A stretch of 64,000 nt of DNA from Neobacillus sp. PS3-12 (GCF_030915385.1 NZ_CP133268.1:3260001-3324000); one strand, 5' to 3'; shown: positions 45,065 to 53,424, numbered from the stretch's first letter. Numbers and translations: made by a program. The notes: generated from the letters alone by a model not told the origin.

Positions 45065-46524
45065 TTAATTATATTTCACTAAACTTACCATCCCGCTTTC
45101 GGCATGATGTAGTTCATGGCAATGGAACAACCAGGTACCTGGGTTATCGGCAACAAATTGAATTATATATGTTTCGTTTGGTTTAACATTTAGAGTATCC
45201 TTTACTACTTCAGAACCAGTAAAGGTCACTCCATTCCTAGATAACACTTGGAAATGATGTCCGTGCAGATGCATTGGATGGTCTACATTTGTTTCATTTT
45301 TGATTGTAAATCTAACTACGTCATCCTTGTTTACATTATACACTTCCGAATTAGGCATTTTCTTGCCATTGATGGTAAATGTATTCCCTCCATCACTCGA
45401 GCTCAAAACCATTTGATATGCTTTTGTTGGCGATTGAATTGCCGTTTTACTATTTTCTCCGTAAGTAGAAAAATCAAAGAATTTGTTAATCGTTCCTTCC
45501 GTTTTAACCTTTTGTTTTTCATATCCTTTATAGGTTAAAGGGATAACGGCTTTTAAACTTTTATTGTTGTCTGCGTATATTTTAATTCCCCAATTGCCTG
45601 GTTGATCGGCCTTAAATTCAACATCATAACGCTCTCCAGGGGCAATTTGGATCAGTTGATTACTGGTTAAAGTTGGTTTATTAACCCTGACACCGTCATA
45701 ACCCGTTACCATAAATTTATGAACTGGGATTTGAATGTTCTGCGTAAATAAGCCGAAATTCACAAATCTCAATTTTACATTATCGCCTTTTTTTATTGTA
45801 ATTGGCTGAATGCTAGGTGCAGCTTTTCCATTAATAATTGGCATGTCATACATATTCATCATCATGTCCGAGTGATTGGACATGGTGGATTGGGAATGAT
45901 CTGTGCTTCCCATATTCATATTACCCATATTACTCATAGCGCCCATGTTCATATTACCCATGCCGTCCATTGAACCCATAGATGAACGTTCGCTAATGGT
46001 AACTGCCTTGTCTACATTTACTTTTTCGCCATTTTTTGGCTCTACAATCAAAACACCATATAATCCATTGCCAATCTGGGTAGATTCATTTAGATGAGAA
46101 TGAAACCAATAAGTACCGGGCTTTGGTGCAGTAAATGTGTAATCGAAACTTTTTCCGGCTTGATTGGCATTTGCGTTACATCTGGGACACCGTCCATTTT
46201 ATTCAGATCGGTTAATCCATGAAGATGCAGTGTAGTTGCTTCTTTTAATGAATTTTTGAAATGAATGGTTACCTTTTGTCCTTCCTTAACCCGAATTTCC
46301 TGACCTGGCACACTTCCGTTGTATGTCAGGGCAGTTTCGACCAATTTGTTGTTATATTTTATTTTGGTTTCTTTTGCCTCTAAAGTGAAGTAGTTTGATG
46401 AAGAATTTTTATCCGTGCTTGGTTTACTTTGGGTTGTGGTTGTATTTTTATTACTTGAACATGCAGCTAAAAAGACCGATACGATCATCAAAATAATCGG
46501 AATGACAAATAACTTTCTTTTCAT
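45065..46524 (-). CDS. Met-rich multicopper oxidase lipoprotein (single-base frameshift)
   Basis: About 486 residues after restoring one base. Lipobox L-A-A-C, then a three-domain laccase-type oxidase with all four copper boxes: H-L-H-G, W-F-H-S-H-L, H-P-M-H-L-H-G-H-H-F and H-C-H-E-L-H-H-A-E-S-G-M (axial Met). Between domains 1 and 2 is a Met/Asn/Gly-rich insert of about 45 residues with many M-x-M pairs, as in CueO-like cuprous oxidases. Probably oxidises Cu(I) at the cell surface. The break is at CCGG (46155-46158); one more G on the coding strand gives P-G-K-S-F-D-Y-T-F. Its promoter carries the TTTCTGCACA element. Confidence 0.92.
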
Positions 46525-46564
46525 CGTTTTCCTCCCAAAAACATTTAATTAAGTTAATAAGTTT

Positions 46565-46589
46565 ACAATAGTATAAAAATGTGCAGAAA
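46565..46589 (-). promoter_or_regulatory. TTTCTGCACA promoter element, copy 1 (multicopper oxidase)
   Basis: On the - strand TTTCTGCACA (46589-46580) then, 19 nt from the element's first base, the -10-like TATTGT (46570-46565). Only here is the element also half of a dyad: TTTCTACACA lies on the + strand at 46597-46606, forming a 46575-46611 hairpin. Confidence 0.65.
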
Positions 46590-46807
46590 ATAAGGATTTC
46601 TACACATTTTTTTGATTTTTATGGGGGAGGGAATTAGAACGGTTCTTCTGATGTTGATATTTTTAATACAATAACCTATTGGTCTTTGAAAAAGAAAAAC
46701 TAGCAAAAGTTTTAAATAGTATCAAAAGCAAATTGTCTAGTTTCAAATTTATGTCCATTTACTTTCAAAGTAATAAAAGACAAACTTTGTACAAAAAAAA
46801 CTCAAAG

Positions 46808-46832
46808 TTTCTGCACACTTTTCCATTATTGT
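46808..46832 (+). promoter_or_regulatory. TTTCTGCACA promoter element, copy 2 (Met-repeat/polyferredoxin operon)
   Basis: TTTCTGCACA at 46808-46817 and TATTGT at 46827-46832, identical spacing to the other copies. Gene start about 60 bp downstream. Confidence 0.65.
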
Positions 46833-46891
46833 ATTTTACATAGGTTAACCAACTAAATTAATTTAAACATATTAGGAATGAGGTGAATGCT

Positions 46892-47341
46892 TTGAAGGTT
46901 AAAATAATAGTTTTAGCTTTACTAGTTTTTATACTTACAGGTGGTGGAATGGCGCTGGCCTCAAATGGAAACGGGAATTCTAGTAACAACATGCAAGGCA
47001 TGGACATGAGCGGTAAGGACAAAAACATGGATATGAGCAATATGGACATGAGCGGTAAGGACAAAAACATGGATATGAGCAATATGGACATGAGCGGCAA
47101 GGACAAAAACATGGACATGAGCAACATGGATATGGGTGGGAAAGACAAAAAAACGGATATGAGTGGTTCTAATATGGACAATATGCCAGGCATGGATATG
47201 GGAGATAAGCCAATAAAAGAAACACCTCCAAATGCAAAGATTTTGGGAACTTATGGAGTCGTAAATGCTGCCTTTATTATGATTGGTGTTTGGAATAAAT
47301 GGTTTAGACGGAAGGATGGTACCGATGGCAATTCCAAATAA
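46892..47341 (+). CDS. Met-repeat membrane protein, probable copper binder
   Basis: About 149 residues: signal peptide or N-terminal anchor, then four near-identical 14-residue repeats of the form M-D-M-S-G-K-D-K-N-M-D-M-S-N, a second Met cluster (N-M-P-G-M-D-M-G), and a C-terminal TM (I-L-G-T-Y-G-V-V-N-A-A-F-I-M-I-G-V-W) with basic end. M-x-M motifs bind Cu(I). The start is TTG 46892, 5 nt after AGGTGA, rather than the GTG inside that site. It overlaps the polyferredoxin gene by 17 nt. The repeats differ mostly at synonymous sites, hinting at recent expansion. Confidence 0.8.
   Translation: MKVKIIVLALLVFILTGGGMALASNGNGNSSNNMQGMDMSGKDKNMDMSNMDMSGKDKNMDMSNMDMSGKDKNMDMSNMDMGGKDKKTDMSGSNMDNMPGMDMGDKPIKETPPNAKILGTYGVVNAAFIMIGVWNKWFRRKDGTDGNSK
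47000..47167 (+). repeat. Four in-frame 42-bp tandem repeats
   Basis: Units start at 47000, 47042, 47084 and 47126. Units 1 and 2 are identical over their length, unit 3 has a few silent changes, unit 4 is diverged. Replication slippage could change copy number in frame. Confidence 0.9.
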
Positions 47342-48707
47342 TAAACTAGACCAAGAGAAAAATAAACTAGAAAAACAACCAGTTAATTTATTAAAGGTTC
47401 CTTTCATTAAAAAGTTCATCCAAAGCAAATGGTATCCTGGTCTTTTTCAATGGATTGTACTAATTGTTTTTTCAGGAATTGTATATGAATTAGTGGCTGG
47501 GACCGTTGACCCGTCAAAAAACTTGGGTACTTCGTTGACTTGGGTCTTGTGGTGGCCTTTAATCCCGCTGTTCTTCGTATTAATCGGCCGGTTTTGGTGT
47601 GCGATCTGTCCTTTTGGTAAAGTTAGTGACATTATTCGTAAAACAATTGGGAGTGAACGCCCCGCACCAAAGTTTTTAAGAAAATACGGTCTGTGGTTTA
47701 TTGATCTATTCTTTATTGCCATTACCTATAGTGATCATATTTGGGGAATTGTAGAAAACCCAAGAGGTTCAGGTTACTTACTTTTATTACTTGTAACCAT
47801 GGTAGTTGGAACATCGGTCTTTTATGAAAGAAGAACATTTTGCAAAACTTTATGTTTCCTAGGGGGATTGTCAGGAAACTATTCTCGGTCAGGTTCCCTG
47901 GAACTTCGTGGAACGCCTGAAGTGTGTAAATCTTGTAAAGTACAAGCTTGTTATAAAGGAAGCGAAAAGGCAGAAGGCTGCCCAATGTTCCAATTTGTTC
48001 GCACAATGGATTCAGCAGCAGATTGTAACCTTTGCGGAAACTGTGTGAAAAACTGTCCAAATGATTCAATCAGGATATCACCACGTGTGCCTACATCCGA
48101 ATTATGGGTAATTAAAAAACCTATGATTGAACATACATTTTTAGCAGCTGTCATCATGGGGATTGTGTTTGTACAAAACATTACGATGATTGCCATTTGG
48201 CAGGACATTCTAAAAGCAATTAGTTCTGTAACTGGTACCAGCAATTATAATATAAACTTTACCGTTGCATTTATTATTGCAATGGCAATCCCAGTAGGTC
48301 TTTTATTTGGAACTGCAAAAATTGCTACCATTACAGGCGGTTCTGTAGAAAAGGTGAAACAAAACTTTATTAAATTTGGTTATGCTATTATTCCTTTAGA
48401 TTTAGCAGGGCACCTCGCTCATAACTTGTTCCATATTATCACTGAAGGAAAAGCGATCTGGTATAACTCAGCATCAGTAATTGGTGTTAACGTCACTAGA
48501 GGTGACCTTGCTTTCGCGCCTGCTTCAACTGTACAAATGCTGCAGTATATCATTATCGTCATTGGAACAATTGGTTCCATCTATACTGCTTACCGAATTG
48601 GAAATAAAGGTTCATTTAAAGCATTAGTACCTTACTATACTTTAATGGTATTGCTTGCAGTAGCAAATATTTATCTGTTCTCAATGCCAATGATGCACAG
48701 GGTTTAA
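47325..48707 (+). CDS. NosR/NapH/CcoG-type membrane polyferredoxin
   Basis: A 460-residue membrane protein with about eight TMs. Fe-S and metal motifs: C-A-I-C-P-F-G-K and F-C-K-T-L-C-F-L-G-G (the paired C-x-x-C-P motifs of NosR/NapH), then C-K-S-C-K-V-Q-A-C ... G-C-P-M-F and C-N-L-C-G-N-C-V-K-N-C-P (two [4Fe-4S] sites). No N-terminal FMN-binding domain as in full NosR. It probably passes electrons from the quinone pool to an exported acceptor, NosZ being the obvious candidate (inference). ATG 47325 has GAAGGA 8-9 nt upstream, inside the previous gene. Confidence 0.88.
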   Translation: MAIPNNKLDQEKNKLEKQPVNLLKVPFIKKFIQSKWYPGLFQWIVLIVFSGIVYELVAGTVDPSKNLGTSLTWVLWWPLIPLFFVLIGRFWCAICPFGKVSDIIRKTIGSERPAPKFLRKYGLWFIDLFFIAITYSDHIWGIVENPRGSGYLLLLLVTMVVGTSVFYERRTFCKTLCFLGGLSGNYSRSGSLELRGTPEVCKSCKVQACYKGSEKAEGCPMFQFVRTMDSAADCNLCGNCVKNCPNDSIRISPRVPTSELWVIKKPMIEHTFLAAVIMGIVFVQNITMIAIWQDILKAISSVTGTSNYNINFTVAFIIAMAIPVGLLFGTAKIATITGGSVEKVKQNFIKFGYAIIPLDLAGHLAHNLFHIITEGKAIWYNSASVIGVNVTRGDLAFAPASTVQMLQYIIIVIGTIGSIYTAYRIGNKGSFKALVPYYTLMVLLAVANIYLFSMPMMHRV

Positions 48708-48723
48708 TTTCAATATTTTTTGC

Positions 48724-48758
48724 AAAACGACCAGGTTTAAAACATCTGGTCGTTTTCT
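48724..48758 (+). terminator. Terminator of the Met-repeat/polyferredoxin operon
   Basis: AAAACGACCAG / CTGGTCGTTTT, 11-bp stem, 11-nt loop, then CTTA. Confidence 0.85.
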
Positions 48759-48809
48759 TATTTGTCAAATTAACATTTACAATTTTATGAACCCTACTAA
48801 AATGCATAA

Positions 48810-48834
48810 TTTCTGCATATTTATCAGCTATATT
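48810..48834 (+). promoter_or_regulatory. TTTCTGCATA promoter element, copy 3 (small lipoprotein)
   Basis: TTTCTGCATA (one change from copies 1 and 2) at 48810-48819 and TATATT at 48829-48834, same spacing. The gene starts about 43 bp downstream. Confidence 0.6.
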
Positions 48835-48876
48835 CTCCTCATACAAACTGTTCTTTTTTCAGCGGAGTTGATTCAT

Positions 48877-49059
48877 ATGAATAAAAAAATTCTGTTAGGA
48901 TTAATGGCTTCTTTATTATTAGCCGGAGTAGTTGGATGTTCAAATTCTCAAAGCAGTGACAAAAAAATGAGTGATAAGCAAACACAACAATCAGACGGTA
49001 AAAAAATGAACATGACTGATGATCAAATGAAAAATATGAAAAAAAGCAGTAATAAGTAA
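48877..49059 (+). CDS. Small Met/Lys-rich lipoprotein
   Basis: A 60-residue lipoprotein: signal peptide with lipobox V-V-G-C (about residue 21), then a short polar tail with K-K-M-S-D-K and M-N-M-T-D-D-Q-M-K-N-M-K-K. Possibly a copper-binding peptide of the membrane surface (inference). The start at 48877 has a GGAG 10-14 nt upstream; longer in-frame extensions have no ribosome site. It is controlled by a copy of the shared TTTCTGCA element and followed by a terminator. Confidence 0.75.
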   Translation: MNKKILLGLMASLLLAGVVGCSNSQSSDKKMSDKQTQQSDGKKMNMTDDQMKNMKKSSNK

Positions 49060-49082
49060 TCTTTTTTTTGATTGCATGATAT

Positions 49083-49120
49083 AAAAGGCTGAAGAGATCA
49101 ATATCTCCTTCAGCTTTTAT
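49083..49120 (+). terminator. Terminator of the small lipoprotein gene
   Basis: AAAAGGCTGAAGAGAT / ATCTCCTTCAGCTTTT with one bulge on each side and a 4-nt loop. Confidence 0.85.
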
Positions 49121-49223
49121 TCGTTATTCAGGTTTATAGTTTCTTTTGGTATAGATGCTAACTAATTTTGAACCGTTTGGTGTAACAATGGTATCTTTTC
49201 ACACAAGAATGGAGCTGTTGATA

Positions 49224-49688
49224 TTGGAAACTAAAAGGAGTTACAAAGAAGAATTAATCGCAATTTTGGTAGAAATAAATCGGCTAGTTACCGAACATTT
49301 AAAAGTTCAAAAAAGCGTTTTTAATCCCACGATAAAAGTAAGGATCGCATTTCTATCAAAGAAAAATTATTATGAAAATCTATACGAAACAAACAAAAAG
49401 ATTCAAGAAGAGCTTTATCAAACTATCAGAAGAATGCATGAAAACAAAAAGGAATTAAATATGAACCCATTCATTTATGGAGGAATCAAGGAATATGCCC
49501 TATTATTTCATTCCTCAAGTGAAAAATTAACACGAATTGTTTTTGAATTGCATCTTAAGACAAAAAAACAAAACAAATTAACGGATGAGGAATACAATCA
49601 TTTAGTCAATGAGTACCAAATCATCGAAAATTCCAGGATGGAAAAAGGGAGCAGAATACAAAAAATCGCATTTATGCTAGCCCAATAA
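49224..49688 (+). CDS. Hypothetical helical protein
   Basis: About 154 residues, not recognised. Almost all helix, rich in Lys, Glu and Asn, no signal or TM, one central N-P-F-I-Y-G-G segment. TTG 49224 is chosen because GGAG (49211-49214) lies 9 nt upstream; in-frame ATG codons at 49155 and 49209 lack a ribosome site. No promoter element of the shared type here. Function unknown. Confidence 0.6.
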   Translation: METKRSYKEELIAILVEINRLVTEHLKVQKSVFNPTIKVRIAFLSKKNYYENLYETNKKIQEELYQTIRRMHENKKELNMNPFIYGGIKEYALLFHSSSEKLTRIVFELHLKTKKQNKLTDEEYNHLVNEYQIIENSRMEKGSRIQKIAFMLAQ

Positions 49689-49803
49689 AAAGGATTAAAC
49701 AGTAAAAAAGAGTGGTTAAATTAAGGAAATTGATTAATTCCTGAATATATTTTTCGTCATACTCATCTTTTTATTTCATCAAATGTCCATAGTTTTTGCT
49801 AAC

Positions 49804-49828
49804 TTTCTGCACATTCTTCCTTTAATTT
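49804..49828 (+). promoter_or_regulatory. TTTCTGCACA promoter element, copy 4 (PCYCGC lipoprotein)
   Basis: TTTCTGCACA at 49804-49813 and TAATTT at 49823-49828, same spacing as copies 1-3. Gene start about 75 bp downstream. Confidence 0.65.
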
Positions 49829-49902
49829 AGAGGTGTAATCATTCACCTAATGTGTTTTGTAAAATGGATTATAAATCATCTGAGAGAGGAACGAGGTGAA
49901 AT

Positions 49903-50349
49903 ATGAAACGGTTTACATCGATACTAATTATAATAATTGCTTTAGCGGTCATTGCAGCTGGATGTGGGACGCAAAAAGCCAATACAACTTTTAATAAGAA
50001 AAATCAGCCATTGCCGAGTTATGTTTTGAATTCATCATCAAAGGTTCAAGAAACGTATATTATGGCATCAAATTATCCGAAGGTTTTATCCCAAGTTCCA
50101 TGTTTTTGCGGATGTACAGCAGATGGTCATAAGAGTAACCTTAATTGTTTTATTGGTAAAATGGGACCAAATAATACTGTTGAATCATGGGACCAGCATG
50201 GTATATCGTGAGATACTTGTGTAAATATCGCGCGTGACGCGATTCAAATGAATCAAGATGGAAAGAGTCCAAAGGAAATTTATGATTTAGTGACTGAGAA
50301 ATATGGAAATCTTGGTGAAGGCACTCCAACACCTGAGCCGAAAAAATAA
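49903..50349 (+). CDS. PCYCGC-motif lipoprotein, candidate selenoprotein (in-frame TGA)
   Basis: 148 residues if TGA (50209-50211) is read as selenocysteine, 102 if it stops. Lipobox A-A-G-C (Cys21), family motif P-C-F-C-G-C (66-71) then N-C-F, then W-D-Q-H-G-I-S-[TGA]-D-T-C-V-N-I-A-R-D-A and a C-terminal K-S-P-K-E-I-Y ... T-P-T-P-E-P-K-K. In the PCYCGC family I know this stretch as H-G-x-x-C-x-x-C-x-x-I-A, so the TGA replaces the first Cys of a C-x-x-C, giving U103-x-x-C106. The frame after TGA stays open and family-like to TAA 50349. Likely a membrane-face metal or redox protein; its promoter shares the TTTCTGCACA element. ATG 49903 follows GAGGTGA. Confidence 0.85.
50212..50246 (+). promoter_or_regulatory. 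Candidate bacterial SECIS element
   Basis: Directly after the TGA, ATCGCG (50227-50232) pairs with CGCGAT (50238-50243) around the 5-nt loop CGTGA, whose first two bases include G. The loop begins 22 nt after the TGA. Stem, loop size, loop G and distance all lie inside the limits described for bacterial SECIS hairpins. Confidence 0.55.
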
Positions 50350-50403
50350 ATATTGGTCTGTAAAAAAGATCTATTTAATTTAAACATTAATTATGTTTTA
50401 AAA

Positions 50404-50440
50404 GAAGGTGCAGGGATTTTATTCCTGCACCTTCTTGTTT
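50404..50440 (+). terminator. Terminator of the PCYCGC gene
   Basis: A perfect 11-bp stem GAAGGTGCAGG / CCTGCACCTTC with a 9-nt loop, then TTGTTT. It lies 55 bp after the distal TAA rather than near the TGA, as expected if the whole frame is the gene. Confidence 0.9.
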
Positions 50441-50955
50441 ATAAATGTTTTATTAAGCTTTGTTAGAAACCTATTTCATGTGTTGAGAAAAAGTGTAATA
50501 CGGGCTTCTTCTTCCAATAACTTCAAGAGCATAAATAATTTTCTTTTTGAATTTTTCCATTGAGTAAAATCTCTTTTCATTGAGTGGTTATTTGTATTAT
50601 CTACCTTAACTGATAAATGAACAAAGTGGATGAAAGCGGAAACATTCGCCATGTAAGCGATGCAACAGATAGATTGCTCACTGTTGCGCAATCGCTCTAA
50701 TCTTTTCATTATTTTTTTGTGATTGATACTATTCAACACTAAAGGTATTAATAACGTAAGCAGATGGTATCACTTTAGTTATCTTATCGTTGCTATTAAT
50801 TGCAATTGTTTCCGTTAGAATATGGAATAACATTAAAGGTGAAACAGAAGTGGCGGAATGTTAAATAAATGTAAAACCAGATACATTTCCTAAAGGATTT
50901 AACAAATGGTAGAATGACAATGGTTCAATCAATGTTTATAAATAAAGGAGTCAAA
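50441..50955. other. Region with gene remnants
   Basis: About 515 bp. On the + strand 50763-50864 reads as 33 codons of a typical C-terminal TM helix (I-T-L-V-I-L-S-L-L-L-I-A-I-V) with basic-acidic tail and TAA, but has no start codon, so it is probably the end of a decayed membrane-protein gene. An 87-codon open frame on the - strand (50476-50739) has no recognisable feature and is doubtful. Confidence 0.4.
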
Positions 50956-51480
50956 ATGAATATAAAATATGAAGTCATAGCTGACGATAAAGCTGAATAT
51001 TGTAGAGAGTTATGCAATGAACTCATGGTCTTTCAAAAGTCAAAAGCAAAAATTAAACCTGAATTGTTTGACAGCATGAATTTTGAAACACGAATGATTC
51101 CTTCTATAAAGAATGCAATTTACAATCAAATTGTAGTTGCTAAAGACGATGAGAAGATAGTTGGATATGCATACTCAAACATTTCTCCCAAAGAAACATA
51201 TTCCAATGATTTTGCCCCTTTTTTTGACATTACTTCTGTTAGTAGAAAGAATGTCGGTTGTTTATCTCAGTTTTATCTTAGGGAAGCCTATAGAAAATAC
51301 GGGATTGGATCGGAGCTTTTTGATAGATCGATGAATTGGTTGAAGCAATTCACTGATGTCGAGGATTATTTTATTTTTGTTTCGAATGGTAATAACGATG
51401 CCTTGGAGTTTTATAAACGAAAAGGATTTGTTGTAAGCCATGAAATTTTGGATGGTTTTATTACTGTGCTACGAAATTAA
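50956..51480 (+). CDS. GNAT family N-acetyltransferase
   Basis: A 174-residue acetyl-CoA-dependent acetyltransferase. Motif A is S-Q-F-Y-L-R-E-A-Y-R-K-Y-G-I-G-S-E-L-F (R-x-x-G-x-G pyrophosphate loop) and motif B is N-N-D-A-L-E-F-Y-K-R-K-G-F. ATG 50956 follows AAAGGAG; the earlier in-frame ATG 50914 has no ribosome site. Acceptor substrate unknown (amine, peptide or antibiotic). Monocistronic. Confidence 0.9.
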   Translation: MNIKYEVIADDKAEYCRELCNELMVFQKSKAKIKPELFDSMNFETRMIPSIKNAIYNQIVVAKDDEKIVGYAYSNISPKETYSNDFAPFFDITSVSRKNVGCLSQFYLREAYRKYGIGSELFDRSMNWLKQFTDVEDYFIFVSNGNNDALEFYKRKGFVVSHEILDGFITVLRN

Positions 51481-51513
51481 GAATCTAAATGAAAATTTTA
51501 TCAACAATACTAG

Positions 51514-51572
51514 TGCCAGGCGCATATAAAGACACTTATACATTTGTCTATTTATGGTGTCTGGCTTTTTTA
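51514..51572 (+). terminator. Imperfect terminator after the acetyltransferase
   Basis: GCCAG ... ATATAAA pairs with TTTATGG ... CTGGC across a long loop holding a second small hairpin, then CTTTTTTATA. Confidence 0.6.
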
Positions 51573-51751
51573 TATCTGAATTAATATTTCGATATGCCCC
51601 TTTTTTCTATAGATTTTCCATGTAAAGATCATTCATTAAAGAAAGCTAGTAACTTGTCAACATTTTTCCATAAAAATTAAAAATACTTCATGCTATACTA
51701 AAAATGCATATGGGAAATAGCATAATTTTATTGTCCGAGGGAGCAGATTAT

Positions 51752-52720
51752 TTGTTTGATCATAAAAAGTTTACAAATGCAAAATTCGTTGCAGCGATTG
51801 CAACATTATGCTGTTTATTATGGGGGAGTGCTTATCCAGCGATAAAAATAGGATATATATTATTTAATATTAATACTAATGATATAGCCTCAAAATTTTT
51901 ATTTGCAGGGTATCGGTTTGTTATTGCTGGTGTAATTTTACTAACACTTGCACAATTATCTGGAAAGAGAATATTTAGTTTTTCAAAGAGAAATTTTTCA
52001 AGATTATTTACTTTAGGTGTTATTCAAACCACTTTACAATATATATTCTTTTATATAGGTGTAGCAAACACTACTGGAGTTAAAGGGTCAGTAATGAATT
52101 CTACAGCTGTATTTTTTGGTGTTATATTAGCTCATTATATATATAAGGATGATAAGTTAACGAAAACGAAGGCAATCGGATGCATGATAGGATTTATTGG
52201 AGTTATTGCAGTAAATTTTAATTCCGAACTATTGCGATTTTCTTTTAATTTTATTGGAGATGGTTTTGTTATTATTGCTGCCCTTATTTTTTCAGTGGCA
52301 GTAATATATTCAAAAAAACTTACAGAAAGCATGGATGTTATGGTCATAACAGGATATAGCCTTTTTATAGGGGGGATTATCCTAGTCCTTTTGGGAGAGG
52401 TGTCTGGCGGACAAGTTGATCATTTTACGCTGAAGTCTTCTTTCCTTTTAATTTATCTGGCATTATTGTCTTCAATCGCATTTTCATTATGGAATCTTTT
52501 ACTAAAATATAATAATGTAGGCCTAGTTTCTGTATATAATTTTCTAACACCAATTTTCGGCTCTGTCCTCTCCGCCATATTTTTAGGAGAAACCATATTT
52601 GAACTAAAAAATATTGTCGCACTTATATTAGTATGTATCGGTATTTGGATGGTTAACGCAGTAGAGAAAAATGTAAATGTATTGCTAAATGAAAAGTTGA
52701 AGAAAGAGTTTAAAGTATAA
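51752..52720 (+). CDS. EamA/DMT-family transporter
   Basis: About 322 residues with ten TMs in two EamA repeats (G-S-A-Y-P-A-I-K-I-G in the first helix, T-P-I-F-G-S-V-L-S-A-I-F-L-G-E near the C-terminus). Drug/metabolite exporter superfamily; substrate unknown. TTG 51752 is preferred: GAGGGAG (51737-51743) lies 8 nt upstream, while ATG 51704 lacks a site. Confidence 0.88.
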   Translation: MFDHKKFTNAKFVAAIATLCCLLWGSAYPAIKIGYILFNINTNDIASKFLFAGYRFVIAGVILLTLAQLSGKRIFSFSKRNFSRLFTLGVIQTTLQYIFFYIGVANTTGVKGSVMNSTAVFFGVILAHYIYKDDKLTKTKAIGCMIGFIGVIAVNFNSELLRFSFNFIGDGFVIIAALIFSVAVIYSKKLTESMDVMVITGYSLFIGGIILVLLGEVSGGQVDHFTLKSSFLLIYLALLSSIAFSLWNLLLKYNNVGLVSVYNFLTPIFGSVLSAIFLGETIFELKNIVALILVCIGIWMVNAVEKNVNVLLNEKLKKEFKV

Positions 52721-52897
52721 ATTCCTATTAAGATATAAAAGCTAATGCTAATAAAGGCTGCCAACGTACAAATAGATAAGAAAAACATCTATAAGAGCTT
52801 TTACCATATTAACTTTTGAGATAAGATGGTAAAATAAGAAAGTGATTTTTAGACGAGGGAAAAAGTTAAATCAATAACTTACATTGGAGAGATTAAA

Positions 52898-53206
52898 GTG
52901 GAAAATTGCTTGATTGTAAAAGATGTATCTTTTGAAGATTTTGATGACGGACAGCGTTCATATCAATGTATATTAACCTTTTTGGGCGGGGAAAAAGCGC
53001 GCTTGTTTTGTAAAGAAAATATAGACACAAAGAAAATGTATCCATTTTATGTTGCTGTAATGAATGGGACATGTCCTTGCTGCAAAAAGCCGAATTGTGC
53101 AAGTTTAGAATCGAAGAAGGGCATGCTTTTTGAGCAAGTGTTAAAACTTAAGCCAGCTGCAGGAGAATTTGAAACTATTCAACCTTTAGTATTATCAGCC
53201 CGCTGA
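52898..53206 (+). CDS. Small Cys-rich hypothetical protein
   Basis: 102 residues, not recognised. No signal or TM. The central G-T-C-P-C-C-K-K-P-N-C (four Cys in about eight residues) suggests metal binding. GTG 52898 follows GGAGAG. Flanked by an A+T-rich gap and a strong terminator, so monocistronic. Confidence 0.65.
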   Translation: MENCLIVKDVSFEDFDDGQRSYQCILTFLGGEKARLFCKENIDTKKMYPFYVAVMNGTCPCCKKPNCASLESKKGMLFEQVLKLKPAAGEFETIQPLVLSAR

Positions 53207-53230
53207 TTTATAGTCCATCATATTATCCAA

Positions 53231-53270
53231 AAAAAGGCGATTCCTTACTTTAGGAATCGTCTTTTTTTGA
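53231..53270 (+). terminator. Terminator of the Cys-rich protein gene
   Basis: AAAAGGCGATTCCT / AGGAATCGTCTTTT, 6-nt loop, then TTTT. Confidence 0.88.
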
Positions 53271-53424
53271 GTTTTAAAATATATTAAAGAGACACAAATT
53301 GCTGTTATAATCTAGTAGCGTTTTTTATTAAGGATTATTTTTATAGAAAAATATTGAGTTAAATACCCTTTTACAAGTAAAGTGTAGAATATAAAAGTTT
53401 TTAAAGATGGAGAGTGCCATAGAA

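Larger units (their letters stand above)
46525..46891. other. Divergent control region, multicopper oxidase / Met-repeat gene
   Basis: About 365 bp holding two oppositely directed copies of the TTTCTGCACA element (46580-46589 and 46808-46817). The rest is AT-rich; no other gene seen. Confidence 0.6.

Noticed and set aside
47000..47167. Regular 42-bp repeats as a possible CRISPR or VNTR array
   Set aside because: The repeats have no spacers and stay in frame inside a membrane-protein gene; they encode Met-rich copper motifs.
49903..50211. PCYCGC protein as a complete 102-residue gene
   Set aside because: The conserved second half of the family follows in the same frame after the TGA and the terminator lies after the distal stop.
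50476..50739. 87-codon open frame on the minus strand
   Set aside because: No convincing ribosome site, domain or neighbour relation; probably chance in AT-rich DNA.
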